From CALMEH01 sp031409875 (GTDB taxonomy: Bacteria > Acidobacteriota > Blastocatellia > Pyrinomonadales > Pyrinomonadaceae): 64,000 nucleotides of DNA. The translations under genes and the position numbers were made by a program. The stretch lies in assembly GCA_031409875.1 (NCBI GenBank), contig JANNYB010000062.1:24177-88176 (forward strand), written 5' to 3'. This document shows, piece after piece, positions 50,295 to 58,558 of this stretch (position 1 is its first letter; the number at the start of each line of letters is the position of its first letter). The notes under the pieces were generated by a model. It was not told where the DNA came from and ran no database searches. It was given only the letters and a program-made list of their open reading frames with translations.

Positions 50295-50558
50295 TGCATC
50301 GGGAAAGATTTGAACTTTCATAGCGAAAACGCAACTGTTTTACAGACAGCTTAACCTTTAGGGCGATTGCAAAGTCGCAAAACATTGGACGAGTTTTCTT
50401 TAACACAGATGCACACAGATAAAAACCGGATGATTTTTGATAATTCAAAGCAATATCTCTGCTTTTATCTGTGCCAATCTGTGTGCATCTGTGTTAAAAA
50501 TGTTTTTTTTCTGACTTTGCAAGAACCCTAGCTTAACCTTACCAACGGCGACCGATGC
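50295..50558 (-). tRNA. tRNA-Tyr(GTA), split by an insertion
   Basis: 5' part 50531-50558 (GCATCGG, D arm) and 3' part 50295-50358 (anticodon loop CTGTAAA, long variable arm TGCGTTTTCGC, T arm GAAAGTTCAAATCTTTC, acceptor CCGATGC). The acceptor pairs perfectly once the insert is removed. No CCA encoded. The AAGGTTAAGC of the D arm is duplicated at both borders of the insert. Likely non-functional unless the insert is removed from RNA. Confidence 0.85.
50359..50530. mobile_element. 172-bp MITE-like element inside tRNA-Tyr
   Basis: TIR: TAGGGCGATTGCAAAGTC on one end, TAGGGTTCTTGCAAAGTC on the other (inverse). Flanked by 10-bp duplication GCTTAACCTT (50349-50358 and 50531-50540). The inside is a hairpin of AACACAGATGCACACAGAT and its inverse. 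No coding capacity. Confidence 0.88.
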
Positions 50559-50587
50559 GTGAAAAATATAAAATTCTGTGTAAAAAT

Positions 50588-50718
50588 GAAAAAGGCAGAG
50601 AAGATTAGACAGACTTCGGACGCAATTATGCCTCGAATGAGTCAACAAGATTTTTTTCTTCGGAACTCGCCAAAGTTAAACTAAAGAAAAAAATCTTTCC
50701 AAACTCTCTGCCTTTTTC
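50588..50718. repeat. long nested stem-loop ahead of the tRNA array
   Basis: GAAAAAGGCAGAGA / TCTCTGCCTTTTTC outer stem; inner AAGATTTTTTTCTT / AAGAAAAAAATCTT. It lies between the 54-codon ORF and tRNA-Tyr, in the transcript leader if the promoter at 51.17-51.19 kb is used. No gene otherwise between 50559 and 50941. Confidence 0.65.
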
Positions 50719-50815
50719 GATTTTGTTCGGACGATTTTAAGTTTCGCCGCATCTTCGCGCTCAAAACCTAAAATCTCCGAACTTTTTCGGTTATTCAGTT
50801 GTCAAAAAACAAAAA

Positions 50816-50865
50816 GGAGCGGTAACTTCGTCCGTTCTACCTGAGAACTTTCGCGTTACCGCTCC
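50816..50865. repeat. GGAGCGGTAAC inverted repeat
   Basis: GGAGCGGTAAC and GTTACCGCTCC are perfect inverses around a centre holding GAAC/GTTC pairs. Same family as 24689, 29021 and 36763. Confidence 0.7.
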
Positions 50866-50913
50866 AAAAACAATTTCGAGTCTTAAAAAAAACTCGCTAA
50901 ATTTTTACGTTTC

Positions 50914-50935
50914 GGGAGCGGAAACTGCCGCTCCC
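50914..50935 (-). terminator. stem-loop after the 54-codon ORF
   Basis: GGGAGCGG and CCGCTCCC form a perfect 8-bp stem with a 6-nt loop, 6 bp after the stop codon. The U run after it is short, so read-through into the tRNA array is possible. Confidence 0.5.
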
Positions 50936-50941
50936 GCTAAA

Positions 50942-51106
50942 TCAATTCTTATTACCGAGTCGGTCTAAGCCGACGGTTTTCGGTTGATAATTCGTATTTT
51001 CAAAATTCGCACACAAATCGGCTGACAGACTTCTGCTATACCGCATCTCACGTCCGGCGGGCGAGTCTATCGTTTGCTCAATTGTCTGTGTCCAAATATG
51101 AACCAT
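50942..51106 (-). CDS. small ORF, 54 aa
   Basis: ATG at 51106 with AGGAG upstream at 10-nt spacing. Sequence begins MVHIWTQTIEQTIDSPAGRE and ends VGLDRLGNKN. No known family and no membrane helix. It lies at the head of the tRNA array, behind a near-consensus promoter. It could be a leader peptide. Confidence 0.5.
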   Translation of the reverse strand: MVHIWTQTIEQTIDSPAGREMRYSRSLSADLCANFENTNYQPKTVGLDRLGNKN

Positions 51107-51164
51107 TAAAAATTATCTCCTATAAAAAATTCTGTCGTTCGCACAATTTGTCGAACCGTGAAAA

Positions 51165-51194
51165 GTTTTAGCACGAAAAAAAACACCTTGTCAA
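51165..51194 (-). promoter_or_regulatory. near-consensus sigma-70 promoter
   Basis: On the minus strand TTGACA (51194-51189), a spacer of 18 nt (17 if the -10 is CTAAAA), and TAAAAC (51170-51165). It points at the 54-codon ORF and the tRNA array; the next 38 kb-side genes share its direction. The strongest promoter I could see in the window. Confidence 0.6.
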
Positions 51195-51240
51195 GCCTTT
51201 TTTGTAATTTTTGTAATTATTTTTTTCGTGAAGACGAAAT

Positions 51241-52242
51241 TTACTGAAAATGTTGAAAGCCTTTTGCGGTTAAAATTTCTAATTTTTCGTCGGTAATAAG
51301 TTCAATCATTGCTACATTTGCAGTTATTTCTCCGATGCAGGAAATTTGATAGTTTTGCAACTCTTTTTCGAGCTTAAAAATATTTTTCGGATTAACTGTA
51401 AAAAGCAGTTCAAAATCTTCGCCGCCGTTCAGAACTTCAGAAAAGGAGAAAAGGAGAAAGGGAGAAAGGGAGAGATTGGCTTCACTTTGCGACTTTGCGA
51501 CTTTGCGACTTTGCGTTAAAAAATCTTCGTCAATCGGAATTTTATCAGCAAAAATTTTTGCACCGATTTTGCTTTCATGACAAATGTGCGCCAAATCCGA
51601 CGAAATTCCGTCGCTCAAATCTATCATCGAAGTTGCCAAATTTTTTGCGCCGATAATTTTTCCGATTTCAGTCTGCGGATTTGGCGCAAGCTGGCGCAAA
51701 AGCAGATTTTTATGTTTAGTTTTTTCGCCGTTTTCAAGCAATTTCAAACCGATTGCTGCGCCGCCTAATTTGCCCGTAACATAAATCAAATCATTAACTT
51801 GCGCTCCCGAACGCAAAATGGCTTTTCCTTTTTTGACTTCGCCCGCCGCAATCGAATCAATAACAATTTTATCCGGCGTTTTTGAAACATCGCCACCGAT
51901 GAGTTCGACATCAAATTTTCGCGCCAAACGCATATAACCGTCATAAAATTTTTCGACAAAATCCGTCTTCCAAATCTCTTCGGGAACGCCAAGCGAAACC
52001 ATTGACCAGATAGGCTTTGCGCCCATCGCGGCGACATCGGAAAGCGAAACGGCAAGCGATTTATGACCGAGAAATTCGGGCTTTGTCCATTCCAAGCGGA
52101 AATCAATATCTTCGACTAATAAATCAGTTGTAATGACTAAATCGGTGCGCGAATCTTTCGGTAAAACAGCGCAATCGTCGCCGATTTTTGAGAGCGAATA
52201 TTTATTTTTAAGATTCGAGATAAATTCAAATTCGGACTTCAT
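51241..52242 (-). CDS. thiL: thiamine-monophosphate kinase
   Basis: 333 aa from MKSEFEFISNLKNKYSLSKI. ThiL phosphorylates thiamine phosphate to the diphosphate. Motifs: IGDDCAVLP, VITTDLLVEDIDFRLEW, AVSLSDVAAMGAKP, GGDVSKTPDKIV, and MIDLSDGISSDLAHI; near the end NGGEDFELLFTV. Between the last two, 51440-51515 holds two tandem arrays (AAAGGGAG-like and CTTTGCGA), giving the odd residues SRKVAKSQSEANLSLSPFLL; this loop lies away from the active site, and the frame is kept. Confidence 0.92.
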   Translation of the reverse strand: MKSEFEFISNLKNKYSLSKIGDDCAVLPKDSRTDLVITTDLLVEDIDFRLEWTKPEFLGHKSLAVSLSDVAAMGAKPIWSMVSLGVPEEIWKTDFVEKFYDGYMRLARKFDVELIGGDVSKTPDKIVIDSIAAGEVKKGKAILRSGAQVNDLIYVTGKLGGAAIGLKLLENGEKTKHKNLLLRQLAPNPQTEIGKIIGAKNLATSMIDLSDGISSDLAHICHESKIGAKIFADKIPIDEDFLTQSRKVAKSQSEANLSLSPFLLFSFSEVLNGGEDFELLFTVNPKNIFKLEKELQNYQISCIGEITANVAMIELITDEKLEILTAKGFQHFQ

Positions 52243-52328
52243 AAAAAATACATTGACATAAACCACTTAAATTCATACAATAACGGCGGCGGAATTTAAT
52301 TAAAACTTTAACATAAAAGAGGTCAAAA

Positions 52329-52856
52329 ATGGGATACGCGGCAGTTGCCATACCGGAAAAAATATTCTTTAAAATCGGCGAAGTTTGCGACATCGTGGAC
52401 GTGCAAGCGCACGTTTTGCGCTATTGGGAAACCGAGTTTCCACAGCTTTCACCGCAGAAAAATCGTTCGGGACAAAGGAGTTATCGGCGGCGCGATGTTG
52501 AAATTGCGCTTCGCATCAAAGAACTTCTTTACGAGGACGAATACACGATTGCCGGTGCGCGAAAAAAATTACAACTGGATTTGCGCGAATCGAGCCGTCT
52601 GAAAATCGTTCCGGCACAACCCGCAAAGGAAGAAACCTTTATCCGCGAAGTTCCTGTGCCGATTGTTAAAGAGCCGGAAGCGGATTTTGAAGAAAATTTG
52701 AGCGACATCGAAGAATTTAAACCAAGCCAACCGCTTGAACTCGACGACGAACGACGCGAGGCGATTCATAATTTGGCTTCGCAACTTTTGGAACTGCGCG
52801 AAATGTTGACGCGAAAATCTGCCGAAGACCGCCAAAATTTTCAAAGGAAATATTGA
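52329..52856 (+). CDS. MerR-family transcription regulator
   Basis: 175 aa. MerR helix-turn-helix: KIGEVCDIVDVQAHVLRYWE, then SYRRRDVEIALRIKELLYEDEYTIAGARKKL. No metal-binding Cys in the C-terminus, which is an acidic helix (PLELDDERREAIHNLASQLLEL) that likely dimerises. Resembles HspR/NolA-like or ribosome-linked MerR proteins conserved next to tRNA-Pro in this group. Good AGAGG ribosome site. Confidence 0.85.
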   Translation: MGYAAVAIPEKIFFKIGEVCDIVDVQAHVLRYWETEFPQLSPQKNRSGQRSYRRRDVEIALRIKELLYEDEYTIAGARKKLQLDLRESSRLKIVPAQPAKEETFIREVPVPIVKEPEADFEENLSDIEEFKPSQPLELDDERREAIHNLASQLLELREMLTRKSAEDRQNFQRKY

Positions 52857-52901
52857 GTTTGACAAATTGCGCGGCAATTTCTAATCTTTAACTTCGTCTT
52901 G

Positions 52902-52979
<78 letters not shown>

Positions 52980-53043
52980 TATTTTAATCAATAATTTTCA
53001 CACTCAAGAGACTAATTCTTTAATCAATTTCCAATGTTTCTCT

Positions 53044-53607
53044 TTATAATTGTTGTGTTAAATGAAATTCGTTTGAAACGTCAATAACGAATAATGTAAT
53101 TTCTGATTGAGTGCATTTGAGTATTTTCTCTCTATCATTTTTTTGAATGCGAGCTAATTTCTCAGCACCGTAAATTGGTTTGAAGTGCAAAAATCCGTTT
53201 AATTCAATTGCTAATTTCAAATCCGGAAAATAAAAATCCAACTCTAAGCCGATTGTTTCATTTGAATTACATAAAAATTTAAGAGCCGGAAAGTTTAATT
53301 TCAGTTCCTGCTCTAAATAGTATTCTAATTTTGAGCGTTTTGTTCCGCTCTTTTTATGGCGATTATTATAAGAAGCAGAGCAAGTTTTCGAGCAGAAGAC
53401 GTTATTTTTGGTTTTTCTTATCTCGGCGGGCGTTTTTGATATAAGTTTGGAACACCAAGCGCAAGAAAAGTTTTTACCTTTTTCTTGCAAAGCATAACGA
53501 CATTTGATGGAACAAAAAAATCTCCAGCCTCTTTTAACTGATTCATTGTATCTGCCAATAGATTTTATTGATTTTTCGCCGCAGTATTCGCAATCAACTA
53601 TTTTCAT
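53044..53607 (-). CDS. zinc-finger, DUF559/Vsr-like endonuclease
   Basis: 187 aa. N-terminal Cys clusters CEYCGEK, CSIKC, CAWCSK, CSKTCSASYNN (zinc fingers or an HNH remnant), then a PD-(D/E)xK-like core LELDFYFPDLKLAIELNG with Asp, Glu and the conserved Asn. This core occurs in free-standing homing and repair nucleases. The gene is AT-rich and lies between tRNA-Pro and a copy of the tRNA's 3' end. Confidence 0.7.
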   Translation of the reverse strand: MKIVDCEYCGEKSIKSIGRYNESVKRGWRFFCSIKCRYALQEKGKNFSCAWCSKLISKTPAEIRKTKNNVFCSKTCSASYNNRHKKSGTKRSKLEYYLEQELKLNFPALKFLCNSNETIGLELDFYFPDLKLAIELNGFLHFKPIYGAEKLARIQKNDREKILKCTQSEITLFVIDVSNEFHLTQQL

Positions 53608-53647
53608 ACTGGAAAGAAATAATAATAAATTGGATTTTTAAAATCTT

Positions 53648-53667
53648 TTCAAATCCTGTCGTCCCGA
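53648..53667 (+). repeat. att-like copy of the tRNA-Pro 3' end
   Basis: TTCAAATCCTGTCGTCCCGA matches tRNA-Pro 52957-52976 (TTCAAATCATGTCGTCCCGA) at 19 of 20 positions. The probable tRNA terminator follows 6 bp later, so the DNA in between (about 690 bp) looks inserted. Confidence 0.8.
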
Positions 53668-53673
53668 AACTAA

Positions 53674-53714
53674 AAAAGGCTTTCAATCGGTTTGATTGAA
53701 AGCCTTTTCTTTTT
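53674..53714 (+). terminator. intrinsic terminator, probably of tRNA-Pro
   Basis: AAAAGGCTTTCAATC and GATTGAAAGCCTTTT form a 15-bp stem with a 5-nt loop and a U tract on both strands, so it may also end the membrane protein gene at 53713. Confidence 0.88.
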
Positions 53715-54222
53715 AATTTTCAGATTCTTTTTCGGCGACCTCAACATCAATATCTTCGGGCAATTCTTGAATCGCATCTTCTTTTGAAGACATTTTAGCA
53801 ATCATTCGCTTGACCAAAACTTGATTTATCAGAACAAAAGCGGCGAATACGATTACGCCCAGAACACCAATAATCGGGCTGTATGTAAATGCGCTGTTTT
53901 CCAAAAGTTTTGCAACTTTATAATCGGCAAAAGCGCGGTCGAGCCAAAAAGTTTGGAGAATTATGAAAGCCGAAAAGTAAAGCAATGTCGTCCAAAAAGC
54001 CCAAGATTTTTCGGTTTTCCAAAGAATCACATTTGCCAAAGCCAGCAAAAGCACCGAAGTTATCAGCAGATAAATTCTTCCGTATCGAAACCAACTTTGA
54101 AATTCCTGAACGACGAAATCGGGTTTTGAAACACTCGTCAACCAATCCGAAGCCATATACGTCAGAAAACACATTCCGAAAATAAAAACTGCCAATGCTA
54201 AAAGATAAATTTTGTTAAGCAT
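53713..54222 (-). CDS. membrane protein, 169 aa
   Basis: Start MLNKIYLLALAVFIFG at 54222; longer frame has no ribosome site. Four membrane helices (about 5-24, 45-63, 72-90, 112-132) and a C-terminal acidic tail ending VEVAEKESEN. Unknown function. Confidence 0.6.
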   Translation of the reverse strand: MLNKIYLLALAVFIFGMCFLTYMASDWLTSVSKPDFVVQEFQSWFRYGRIYLLITSVLLLALANVILWKTEKSWAFWTTLLYFSAFIILQTFWLDRAFADYKVAKLLENSAFTYSPIIGVLGVIVFAAFVLINQVLVKRMIAKMSSKEDAIQELPEDIDVEVAEKESEN

Positions 54223-54306
54223 AGACGAATTTTTAACACAATTTTGAAATTTAATCAAAAAAGACCGTGCAAGATAATTTCTTAAATTGTGATGTTCAAA
54301 AAACAT

Positions 54307-54376
54307 AACCACGAAATAACACGAAAACTCAAGAAAAAAGTTAATAGTTTCGTGAGTTTTCGTGTTATTTCGTGGT
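54307..54376. repeat. hairpin with AACACGAAAA units
   Basis: AACCACGAAATAACACGAAA and the inverse TTTCGTGTTATTTCGTGGTT; related to 2161 and 26292. Confidence 0.8.
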
Positions 54377-54403
54377 TAAAAATCCTGATTTTTAGATTTT
54401 TTT

Positions 54404-55930
54404 CTACTTTGGCGTTATTGTAAAATAGCGCGTTTGACCTTGCCGATTGATGAGCAAAAGTATTGGTTTTGCGCCTGATTTTTCAAGCGCGGAACTTGCT
54501 TCGTCGTTGGTTTTAACAGGTTGACCGTTGATTTGTGTAACGACATCGCCGCGCATAATTCCTTGTTCAGCCGCCGCGCCGTTTTCATCAATCTCTTCAA
54601 CGACTAAACCTTGTGTTTCCGCCGGAAGTTTGAGTTGACGCGCAATATCAGGCGAAAGCGTGGTCAGCGTTAAACCGAGTTTGCCGTTTTGATTTTTCTT
54701 GTTTTCTTCTTTGTTTTCGCCGCTCGGATTTTCTTTGTTATCCTTACTGTCTTTTTTGATGTTTTCAACACTGAATTCATCAAGCGTAATGCTCAATTCT
54801 TCGGTTTTCCCACTGCGCCAAACCGTAACTTTAATTGCAGTTCCCGGCGCAGTTCCGGCAACTTTGTTGCGTAAAACATTGCTGTCATCGGTCGCTTCGC
54901 CATTGATTGCAGTGATAATATCGCCTTGCTTGATGCCGCCTTTTTCAGCCGCCCCGCCCGGTTTGAGACTGTTGACGATTACGCCTTTGGCTTCTTTCAA
55001 TTCAAGACTTTTAGCAACTTCTTCCGTAACGTCTTGAATGCCGACACCGAGCATTCCGCGTTTGACTTTGCCGTTTGTAATGAGCTGATCCATCACGGAT
55101 TTCGCCATATTCGACGGAATCGAAAAACCGATGCCGATGTTGCCGCCGCCGCCCGAATCCGAAATAATTTGCGAATTGATGCCGATGAGTTCGCCTTGAA
55201 CATTAACCAATGCGCCGCCCGAATTTCCGCGATTAATCGGCGCGTCGGTTTGCAGAAAATCTTGGAAAGAAGTTCCATCGCTCAAGCCTGTTTGTCTGCC
55301 TTTGGCGGAAATAATTCCGGCTGTAACGGTTTGCCCGATGCCGAGCGGATTACCGATTGCCAGCACAATATCGCCAACGCGAACTTGATTTGAATCGCCC
55401 AAATTCAAAAACGGAAAATTGCCTTCTGCGCCTTCGATTTTCAGAACAGCCAAATCGGAAGGCTCATCGGAACCGACAATTTTTGCCGAATAAGTTTTAT
55501 TATTTTCCATCTGAACCGTGAGTTTTTCCGCGCCTTCGACGACGTGATAATTTGTCAAAACCGTGCCGTCGGCATTGACGATTACGCCCGAACCAACGCC
55601 GCGTTCGACTCGCGGACGCTGTTGCTGTTGCGGCATATTCGGCAAAAATTCGCGGAACAAATCGCCGAAGGGAAATTGACCTTGCGGATTTTGTTGCGCC
55701 TTGCGCTCGGCGGCAATACGCACGACTGCCGGCGAAGATTTTTGCACGATGTCGGCGTAAGATGTCCGCACACCGTCAACGACAACCGGAGCTTGCGGTT
55801 GCGGTGCTTGCTGGTTTTGCGGCAAATTTGCGGTTTCGCCGCCAAAAAGTCCTGCTTTGCATCCCGAAAATATGACGACCGATGCAAGAAGCGTAAAAAT
55901 TGTAATTTTTTGAACTGCTTTTCTAAACAT
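54404..55930 (-). CDS. degP: HtrA/DegP-family serine protease, lipoprotein
   Basis: 508 aa. Signal with lipobox (VIFSG-Cys24), so anchored in a membrane, unlike typical soluble DegP. Protease domain with catalytic His129 (TNYHVVEGA), Asp159 (SDLAVLKIE) and Ser237 (NRGNSGGALVN). Two PDZ domains: LGVGIQDVTEEVAKSLEL and the later LGLTLTTLSPDIARQLKL, joined by a Lys/Asn/Glu-rich linker. Periplasmic folding quality control. Monocistronic. Confidence 0.92.
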   Translation of the reverse strand: MFRKAVQKITIFTLLASVVIFSGCKAGLFGGETANLPQNQQAPQPQAPVVVDGVRTSYADIVQKSSPAVVRIAAERKAQQNPQGQFPFGDLFREFLPNMPQQQQRPRVERGVGSGVIVNADGTVLTNYHVVEGAEKLTVQMENNKTYSAKIVGSDEPSDLAVLKIEGAEGNFPFLNLGDSNQVRVGDIVLAIGNPLGIGQTVTAGIISAKGRQTGLSDGTSFQDFLQTDAPINRGNSGGALVNVQGELIGINSQIISDSGGGGNIGIGFSIPSNMAKSVMDQLITNGKVKRGMLGVGIQDVTEEVAKSLELKEAKGVIVNSLKPGGAAEKGGIKQGDIITAINGEATDDSNVLRNKVAGTAPGTAIKVTVWRSGKTEELSITLDEFSVENIKKDSKDNKENPSGENKEENKKNQNGKLGLTLTTLSPDIARQLKLPAETQGLVVEEIDENGAAAEQGIMRGDVVTQINGQPVKTNDEASSALEKSGAKPILLLINRQGQTRYFTITPK

Positions 55931-56169
55931 TTAATTATTTCTCCAAAATTAAAAAACTCTATTTGAAATATTACTCCAAATAGTTGCGGTTGTGTAAAAG
56001 GCAACGAACATTTTTACGAAAAAACAGTAAGGAAGTTCAAAAAAAGTCAGAATAAAAATCAAAAGCGACTCTGCTTTAACTAAAAAAGCCAAGTCGCTAC
56101 CGAAGAAAAACCGATGTCTTTATACAAAAAACAGCGGCTTTTCCCAAATATAAATCTATAAGAATCGGG

Positions 56170-56469
56170 TTAGAAAATCTTCTTCACAATTTTTTTCGAT
56201 TTGTTATAAGTCCATTTGCCGCCTTTATATGTTTGTTTTCCGACATAAACCGTGCCTTTCGACGTTTTTCGATAAACATAGCGAGTGCCGTTTGCCGATT
56301 TGCGATAAACATATTTGCCGCCGCGATAAGTTTTTGAAGCAAGACTTCGATTTTTCTTTTTAACCGTAACATTTCCGTTTCTTTGCGCCATCACGCTCAA
56401 CGAATCTGAAACAAAAGCCACACCCAAAATCATTGCTAATGCAAAAAATAAACCTAAAAACTTTTTCAT
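56170..56469 (-). CDS. small secreted basic repeat protein
   Basis: 99 aa, signal peptide to about 28 (ending VMAQR). Mature part is three repeats of a YRGG-K-YVYRKS type (KTYRGGKYVYRKS, ANGTRYVYRKTSK, GKQTYKGGKWTYNKS). Strongly basic, likely bound to the cell surface or polysaccharide. Function unknown. Confidence 0.6.
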   Translation of the reverse strand: MKKFLGLFFALAMILGVAFVSDSLSVMAQRNGNVTVKKKNRSLASKTYRGGKYVYRKSANGTRYVYRKTSKGTVYVGKQTYKGGKWTYNKSKKIVKKIF

Positions 56470-56562
56470 AAAAACTCCTTTTTGTAATTGAATATATTTG
56501 TGTAATCATTCGATACACTTTAAAACTTACAAATTGAAGTTGCAAAAGGTGTGCCATAAACA

Positions 56563-56967
56563 TTAATTTTGCGAACGGACATTTTCGCGTAAGATTTTAA
56601 CGACATCTTCAGTCGAAGTTCCGGGCAAAAAGACTTCAAAAACGCCTTTTTCTTTGAGTCCGGCAATATCTTCCTGCGGAATAATTCCGCCGACGAAAAC
56701 AAGGCAATCATCCATTCCGCTTTCGCGCAAAAGATTGATAATTCGCGGGCAAAGCGTGTTATGTGCGCCGCTCAAAATCGAAATTCCAACTGCGTCAACG
56801 TCTTCTTGCAACGCGGCAGACGCAATCATTTCGGGCGTTTGGCGAAGTCCGGTGTAGATAACTTCCATTCCCGCATCGCGCAAAGCACGCGCTACAACTT
56901 TCGCGCCGCGGTCGTGTCCGTCAAGTCCTGGTTTAGCGACTAAAATTCTGATTTTTCTTTCATTCAT
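56563..56967 (-). CDS. cobalamin-binding domain of methylmalonyl-CoA mutase type
   Basis: 134 aa: LVAKPGLDGHDRGAKVVARAL holds the B12-binding DxHxxG (His17 or so), followed by VGISILSGAH and VFVGGIIPQEDI, GTSTEDVV. Separate small subunits of this kind serve methylmalonyl-CoA, isobutyryl-CoA or related mutases. The large subunit is not in this window. A link with the acyl-CoA carboxylase (branched-chain amino acid breakdown) is possible. Confidence 0.9.
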   Translation of the reverse strand: MNERKIRILVAKPGLDGHDRGAKVVARALRDAGMEVIYTGLRQTPEMIASAALQEDVDAVGISILSGAHNTLCPRIINLLRESGMDDCLVFVGGIIPQEDIAGLKEKGVFEVFLPGTSTEDVVKILRENVRSQN

Positions 56968-56979
56968 AAATACAATATT

Positions 56980-57402
56980 TCAAATTGACCAATTTTCGAT
57001 TTTCAAACCTTCAATTTGTGAAAAGTCTGAAAAATTTCTCGTCAGCAATATTGCATTTTTTGATAATGCAATCGCCCCGATTTTCAAATCCATTGTTCCT
57101 ATCCGAAGCCTTGATTGTTGAAGTTTCTGAAAGATGTTTCCGGCACTTTCATCAAAATCCACAATCGGCATCATACAAAAAATATTCAAATGTCGAGTGA
57201 GTTTTTGATACGCTCTGATTTGCGCTTCAATATTTTTTGCCTGTGCCAAATGACTAAACCATCCTCGCGTTTGTTCTTCGTAAGTCGTGATTGTGGTGTA
57301 AAAAGTAGTTTCGCTCGTTTGACGCAAATGTTCAAGAATTTTATCAGCTTCTTTACTTCGACGCTCAAGTAAGGTCAGATGATCGGTGTCGAGAATATAC
57401 AT
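56980..57402 (-). CDS. VapC-like PIN toxin
   Basis: 140 aa: YILDTDHLTLLERR (first Asp), TYEEQTRGW (Glu), RIGTMDLKIGAIAL (Asp) and RNFSDFSQI (last Asp): all four PIN acidic positions present. Likely a tRNA- or rRNA-cutting toxin. Start ATG follows directly after the antitoxin stop (TAAATG). Confidence 0.88.
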   Translation of the reverse strand: MYILDTDHLTLLERRSKEADKILEHLRQTSETTFYTTITTYEEQTRGWFSHLAQAKNIEAQIRAYQKLTRHLNIFCMMPIVDFDESAGNIFQKLQQSRLRIGTMDLKIGAIALSKNAILLTRNFSDFSQIEGLKIENWSI

Positions 57403-57618
57403 TTAGCTTTTTGTATCCTCAATTATTGGCGGACGCAAAGACTCACGATATTCGCGTCCGAACTGCATTGCCTTATCGAAATCTTCATCATTTTCAAAAA
57501 CGCCGACAATTTTTTCCCACCAAGGCAAACTCCGATTTTGTCCGTTATTTTTCAATTCGGCGACTTCTGTTTCCAACGCTGATAAGCGTTTTTCAATTTT
57601 ATTTGCATCAATCTTCAT
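57403..57618 (-). CDS. antitoxin partner of the PIN toxin
   Basis: 71 aa from the ATG at 57618: coiled-coil KIEKRLSALETEVAELKNN, then WWEKIVGVFENDEDFDKAM, found in small antitoxins that pair with PIN toxins in Cyanobacteria and Acidobacteriota. The longer frame upstream is unlikely. Confidence 0.78.
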   Translation of the reverse strand: MKIDANKIEKRLSALETEVAELKNNGQNRSLPWWEKIVGVFENDEDFDKAMQFGREYRESLRPPIIEDTKS

Positions 57619-57691
57619 CAATCTAATTATATTAGCGAACAAACTTTTCAAGCAAGTCGCCGCGTTTAATGTAAGGTTTCAGTAAAATATT

Positions 57692-58510
57692 TTAATCAAA
57701 ATCCATCGCCGGCGCACCGAAAAGACAGCGCAATTTGCCGACAAAAGTTTTCTTCGTTTTCATCACGTCCCAAGTTTCCGCCCAGCCGTGCGAATTAATC
57801 CAAAGCCAATTATAGCTGTCAATCGGTTTGATAATTCCGTAGCGAACTTCTGCTTTTTCCTCAATGAATGAGCCAAACATTCGATCAAAAAAGATAAAAA
57901 TTCCGGCGTAATTTTTGTCTAAATATTCATCATTTACGCCGTGATGAACGCGATGATGCGACGGCGTGTTGAAAATATATTCAAACCACGCAGGCATTTT
58001 TTTGATAACTTTAGTGTGAATCCAAAATTGATAAAGCAAATTTATTCCGTGCATAAAAACGAACGACCAAAGCGGAAATCCGAGATATGCCAGCGGCAAA
58101 TAAAATATCCAATGAGCAATGCCCGAAAACCAACTTTGGCGCACGGCAACCGACAAATTATATTGATTTGACGAATGATGAACGACGTGAAAATTCCAAA
58201 AAAAGCGGACTTCGTGGCTGATTCGATGAAACCAATAATAAAGAAAATCATCCGCAAAAAGCAAAATCGTCCACGCCCACCAAGTATCCAAAGGCATTTT
58301 ATACGGCGCAATATTTTCGTAAATATAACCGTAAAAAAAGACTTGAATCAGCCCAAAAACTAAACCGAAAGCCGCACTTCCAAACCCAAGCGCAATATTT
58401 GTCCAAACATCTTTGGAATCGTAATTTTCTTCGTAACGAACGGACAGATATGTTTCGACCGCAATCATCAGCGCAAAAATCGGAATCGCAATATCTGTCG
58501 GTTTGAACAT
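57692..58510 (-). CDS. sterol desaturase / fatty acid hydroxylase family protein
   Basis: 272 aa membrane protein with the diiron His clusters: YWFHRISHE, FHVVHHSSNQY and HHRVHHGVND. Four membrane helices. The family includes sterol desaturases, fatty acid hydroxylases and alkylglycerol monooxygenase. Substrate unknown; lipid modification is likely, as lipid A and ether lipids occur in this phylum. Confidence 0.88.
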   Translation of the reverse strand: MFKPTDIAIPIFALMIAVETYLSVRYEENYDSKDVWTNIALGFGSAAFGLVFGLIQVFFYGYIYENIAPYKMPLDTWWAWTILLFADDFLYYWFHRISHEVRFFWNFHVVHHSSNQYNLSVAVRQSWFSGIAHWIFYLPLAYLGFPLWSFVFMHGINLLYQFWIHTKVIKKMPAWFEYIFNTPSHHRVHHGVNDEYLDKNYAGIFIFFDRMFGSFIEEKAEVRYGIIKPIDSYNWLWINSHGWAETWDVMKTKKTFVGKLRCLFGAPAMDFD

Positions 58511-58558
58511 AAATAAATTATAAAACGCTTTGAAAAAATAATCTTGCTGAAAATTCGT

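Noticed and set aside
50295..50558. Group I intron in tRNA-Tyr
   Set aside because: 172 bp is too short, it lies outside the anticodon loop, and it has TIRs and a target duplication.
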